Below are positions 61,377-64,000 of a DNA stretch of 64,000 bases, in pieces. Under the pieces are notes generated by a model. That model ran no database searches, was not told the origin of the DNA, and saw nothing but the letters and a program-made list of their open reading frames with translations. Each line of letters starts with the position of its first letter. Positions within the stretch are counted from its first letter, which is position 1. The translations under genes and the position numbers were made by a program. Source of the stretch: Pseudomonadota bacterium. GTDB taxonomy: Bacteria > Pseudomonadota > Alphaproteobacteria > Sphingomonadales > Sphingomonadaceae. Where the stretch lies: NCBI GenBank assembly GCA_020160755.1, contig JAIUPN010000004.1, positions 186,001 through 250,000 of the forward strand, in the 5' to 3' direction.

Positions 61377-62141
61377 ATGGCCACCAAACCCGCCAAAAAG
61401 GGCTTCAGCCACAAGAAGATCGAACGCAATGTGACGTTGCTCGGCGCGCTTGCGCTGCTCACCGTCACGGTCGGCGGCATCGTCGAGATCGCGCCGCTCT
61501 TCTGGATCGACAACACGGTCGAGAAGGTTGAGGGGATGCGCCCCTACACCCCGCTCGAGCTTGCCGGGCGCAACATCTATATGCGCGAGGGCTGCTACAC
61601 CTGTCACAGCCAGATGATCCGCCCGTTCCGCGACGAGGTCGAACGCTATGGCCACTACAGCCTCGCCGCCGAGAGCATGTACGACCACCCGTTCCAGTGG
61701 GGGTCGAAACGGACCGGACCCGATCTGGCGCGCGTCGGCGGCCGCTATTCGGACGAATGGCACAAGGCGCACCTGATCGACCCGCGCAGCGTCGTGCCCG
61801 AATCGATCATGCCGCCCTATGCCTTCCTCGCCGAACGCGATCTCCAGACGGGCGACATGGCGAACGACCTGACCGCGCTCTATCGCGTCGGTGTGCCCTA
61901 TACGAAGGCCGACATCGCCAAGGCGAACGACGACATCAAGGCGCAGGCCGACCCCGATGCCGGCGCGGGCGATCTGCAGAAACGCTATCCGAAGGCGCAG
62001 GTTCGCGACTTCGACGGCAATCCCGACCGCGTGACCGAAATGGATGCGCTAATCGCCTATCTCCAGATGCTCGGCACGCTGGTCGATGTCGACAAGGCGG
62101 CGCCGCAGGAACGCCCGTCCGAAACGGAGGCGGCACGATGA
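61377..62141 (+). CDS. ccoO: cbb3-type oxidase monohaem subunit
   Basis: This 254-residue membrane-anchored c-type cytochrome has one N-terminal helix and a single CXXCH ([21 protein letters not shown], first 20 residues typical). It passes electrons towards CcoN. ATG 12 bases after ccoN. It ends in an ATGA overlap with ccoQ. Confidence 0.96.
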   Translation: MATKPAKKGFSHKKIERNVTLLGALALLTVTVGGIVEIAPLFWIDNTVEKVEGMRPYTPLELAGRNIYMREGCYTCHSQMIRPFRDEVERYGHYSLAAESMYDHPFQWGSKRTGPDLARVGGRYSDEWHKAHLIDPRSVVPESIMPPYAFLAERDLQTGDMANDLTALYRVGVPYTKADIAKANDDIKAQADPDAGAGDLQKRYPKAQVRDFDGNPDRVTEMDALIAYLQMLGTLVDVDKAAPQERPSETEAAR

Positions 62142-62296
62142 CCTACAACGACCTCAGGCATTTTGCCGACAGTTGGGGGCTGCTCGCCATGACCCTGCTG
62201 TTCCTCACCCTCATCGCCTGGCCGTTCCGGCCGAGCGCCCGCGCGCGCAACGACGAAGCCGCGAACATGATCTTCAAGGACGACGAGCATGGCTGA
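62138..62296 (+). CDS. ccoQ: cbb3-type oxidase small subunit CcoQ
   Basis: This 52-residue protein has one membrane helix (about 13-30) and the typical C-terminal stretch [19 protein letters not shown]. CcoQ stabilises the cbb3 complex. It overlaps ccoO by ATGA and ccoP by 8 bases. Confidence 0.93.
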   Translation: MTYNDLRHFADSWGLLAMTLLFLTLIAWPFRPSARARNDEAANMIFKDDEHG

Positions 62297-63227
62297 CCTG
62301 AAACAGCGCATTGACGAAGCCACCGGCACGAGCACGGTCGGTCACGAATGGGACGGTATCGAGGAACTCGACACGCCGATGCCGCGCTGGTGGCTGTGGA
62401 CCTTCTACGCCACGATCGTCTGGGGGCTGGCCTATGTCGTGCTCTATCCGGCATGGCCGCTCGTCAACAGCGCGACCGAGGGCGTGCTCGGCTGGTCGAG
62501 CCGCGGCGACCTCGAAAAGGAAATGGCGGCCGATGCGAAACGCCGCGCGCCCACGGTGCGAGCCATAGCGGCGACCGCGATCGCCGACCTGCCGGCGAAG
62601 CCCGAACTGATGCAGGCGGCGGTACAGGGCGGCGGCGCGGCATTTCGCGTCCATTGCGTCCAGTGCCATGGCGCGGGCGGCGCGGGAGTGAAGAATCTTT
62701 ATCCCAGCCTGACCGACGACGACTGGTTGTGGGGTGGTGACCTTTCCGCCATCGAATATACGGTCACCCACGGCATCCGGAATCCCGACCACAAGGCGAC
62801 ACGCACCAGCCTGATGCCCGCCTTTGGCCGCGACGGCATTCTCGATGCGGCGCAGATCGGCGATGTCGTCAGCTTCGTGCGCATGATCAGCGGCCAGGAA
62901 AGGCCCGGCGCGTCGTCGGCGCGCGGCGCCACGCTGTTCGCGGACAATTGCGCGGTCTGCCACGGTGCGGGCGGCGAAGGTGGTCGCCAGTTCGGCGCGC
63001 CGAAGCTGACCGATGCCATCTGGCTCTATGGCGGCGATCGTGACAGCCTGACCGCGACGGTGAACCAGCCGCGCAACGGCGTGATGCCGCGCTGGAACAA
63101 CCGGCTCGACCCCGTGACGATCAAGATGCTGTCGGCCTATGTCTATTCGCTGGGCGGTGGCGAGAAGGGGCTTGCCCCGGCAAGCGGAGGAGCAGTTGAA
63201 GGACGGGGAGCCGTTGGCCAGCCCTGA
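62289..63227 (+). CDS. ccoP: cbb3-type oxidase dihaem subunit
   Basis: This 312-residue protein has a membrane helix (about 35-60) and two CXXCH haem c sites (CVQCHGAGGAGVKN and CAVCHGAGGEGG). It accepts electrons from soluble or membrane cytochromes and hands them to CcoO/CcoN. ATG at 62289. Its end overlaps the start of ccoG by about 30 bases. Confidence 0.96.
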   Translation: MADLKQRIDEATGTSTVGHEWDGIEELDTPMPRWWLWTFYATIVWGLAYVVLYPAWPLVNSATEGVLGWSSRGDLEKEMAADAKRRAPTVRAIAATAIADLPAKPELMQAAVQGGGAAFRVHCVQCHGAGGAGVKNLYPSLTDDDWLWGGDLSAIEYTVTHGIRNPDHKATRTSLMPAFGRDGILDAAQIGDVVSFVRMISGQERPGASSARGATLFADNCAVCHGAGGEGGRQFGAPKLTDAIWLYGGDRDSLTATVNQPRNGVMPRWNNRLDPVTIKMLSAYVYSLGGGEKGLAPASGGAVEGRGAVGQP

Positions 63228-64000
63228 CGACCTCTCCGGCCAGCCTGCGCCGCTCTACGAAGCGCGGAAGGGCGTTTACCCGAAGGCGGTCAACGGTCCC
63301 TTCCGCCGCTTCAAATGGGCGATCATGGCGGTGACGCTCGCGATCTATTACGGGACGCCGTGGATCCGCTGGGATCGCGGCCCCTATGCGCCCGACCAGG
63401 CGGTGCTCGTCGACCTTGCGAACCGGCGCTTCTACATGTTCCAGATCGAAATCTGGCCGCATGAGTTTTACTATGTTGCCGGCCTTTTGATCATGGCGGG
63501 GATCGGGCTGTTCCTCGTCACCAGCGCGGTCGGTCGCGCCTGGTGCGGCTATGCCTGTCCGCAGACGGTGTGGACCGACCTGTTCCAGCATGTCGACCGG
63601 CTGGTCGACGGTGATCGCAATGCGCAGGTCCGGCTGGCCAAGGGGCCGTGGACGTTCGAGAAGATGGTAAAGCGCGGTCTCAAATATCTGATCTACCTCG
63701 CCATTGCCTTCTGGACCGGAGGCGCATGGATCATGTATTTCGCCGATGCGCCGACGCTGACGGTGGATTTCTGGACCGGGCAGGCGGCGCTTGTCGCCTA
63801 TGGCACGGTCGCTGTCCTCACCGCGACGACCTTCATCCTCGGCGGCTTCCTGCGCGAACAGGTGTGCGTCTATATGTGCCCCTGGCCGCGTATCCAGACC
63901 GCGATGATGGACGAAAAGTCGCTGCTGGTAACCTATAAGGACTGGCGCGGCGAACCGCGGGGCAGCGTCAAGAAGGCGCAGGCGCATCCGGGCGCATTCG
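63196..64000 (+). CDS. ccoG: CcoG/FixG-type ferredoxin-like assembly protein (partial, 3' cut)
   Basis: The frame from 63196 to the window end gives 268 residues without a stop. It shows membrane helices and the CcoG motifs RAWCGYACPQTVWTDLFQHVD and EQVCVYMCPWPRIQTAMMD (each shortened here). CcoG (RdxA/FixG) reduces copper for cbb3 oxidase assembly. The start is TTG, supported by GCGGAGGAGCAG immediately upstream; a TTG at 63214 with GGGGAG is an alternative. The remaining cluster-binding and C-terminal part lies beyond base 64000. Confidence 0.9.
   Translation, partial: MKDGEPLASPDDLSGQPAPLYEARKGVYPKAVNGPFRRFKWAIMAVTLAIYYGTPWIRWDRGPYAPDQAVLVDLANRRFYMFQIEIWPHEFYYVAGLLIMAGIGLFLVTSAVGRAWCGYACPQTVWTDLFQHVDRLVDGDRNAQVRLAKGPWTFEKMVKRGLKYLIYLAIAFWTGGAWIMYFADAPTLTVDFWTGQAALVAYGTVAVLTATTFILGGFLREQVCVYMCPWPRIQTAMMDEKSLLVTYKDWRGEPRGSVKKAQAHPGAF

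Noticed and set aside
59625..61772. Open frame of about 715 codons opposite ccoN and ccoO.
   Set aside because: It is antisense to clear oxidase genes and crosses the FNR box and the ccoN control region.

Overview
The window is high-GC alphaproteobacterial chromosome, most likely from the Sphingomonadales and probably Sphingopyxis or a close relative. This is an inference from gene content: a class I lysyl-tRNA synthetase, aa3 oxidase genes in the order coxB-coxA-ctaB-ctaG-coxC-DUF983-SURF1, an FnrL/cbb3 block, several TonB-dependent receptors, and short leaders with many TTG/GTG starts. I see no rRNA, tRNA, IS element, prophage or CRISPR array. Coding density is very high and no gene-free stretch exceeds 300 bases. 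The longest gaps (13226-13506, 15968-16237, 37383-37640, 50427-50669) are described under repeats, terminators, promoters and operators.

Layout. 0-20 kb is mostly housekeeping and small regulatory genes: a SixA-like phosphatase with a DinG/XPD-type helicase, PilZ and LuxR regulators, class I LysRS with DUF3291 and a one-domain asparaginase, a fatty acid desaturase, a PAS-GGDEF-EAL-PilZ protein, an exported amidohydrolase, an RcnB-like protein with EF-hand-like repeats, an orphan 2Fe-2S subunit, a class II aldolase, rpsU and an FKBP. 17.2-21.1 kb holds an AI-2E family transporter and the overlapping pyrE-pdxJ-orf-acpS-lepB operon. 21.4-30.1 kb is the aa3-type cytochrome c oxidase operon, running into thrC and a methyltransferase. 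30.4-37.4 kb has a FucP-type transporter, a diguanylate cyclase, a RimK-type ATP-grasp ligase with a membrane tail, a TauE/SafE exporter and an S9 peptidase.

37.6-57.1 kb is accessory uptake and regulation. It contains three TonB receptors. One sits beside an overlapping operon of HDAC-like deacetylase, PaiB-like flavoprotein and alpha/beta hydrolase. One heads a five-gene unit (TonB receptor, phnD, phnC, phnE, phospholipase C) divergent from an RpiR-type regulator. One lies between an AraC regulator and a two-component system and has an iron-type operator just before its start.

57.2-64.0 kb is an oxygen-limitation block: universal stress protein, FNR-type regulator with four cysteines, OmpW and ccoNOQP-ccoG (ccoG runs off the end). 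Two perfect FNR boxes lie in front of the stress protein and between ompW and ccoN.

The most interesting unit is 43364-51563. A TonB receptor, an exported phosphocholine-type phospholipase C and a PhnDCE-type ABC transporter look like a complete outer-membrane-to-cytoplasm route for phospholipid head groups or other organophosphates. The divergent promoter region carries a Pho-box-like sequence and a large palindrome next to an RpiR/SIS-domain regulator gene.
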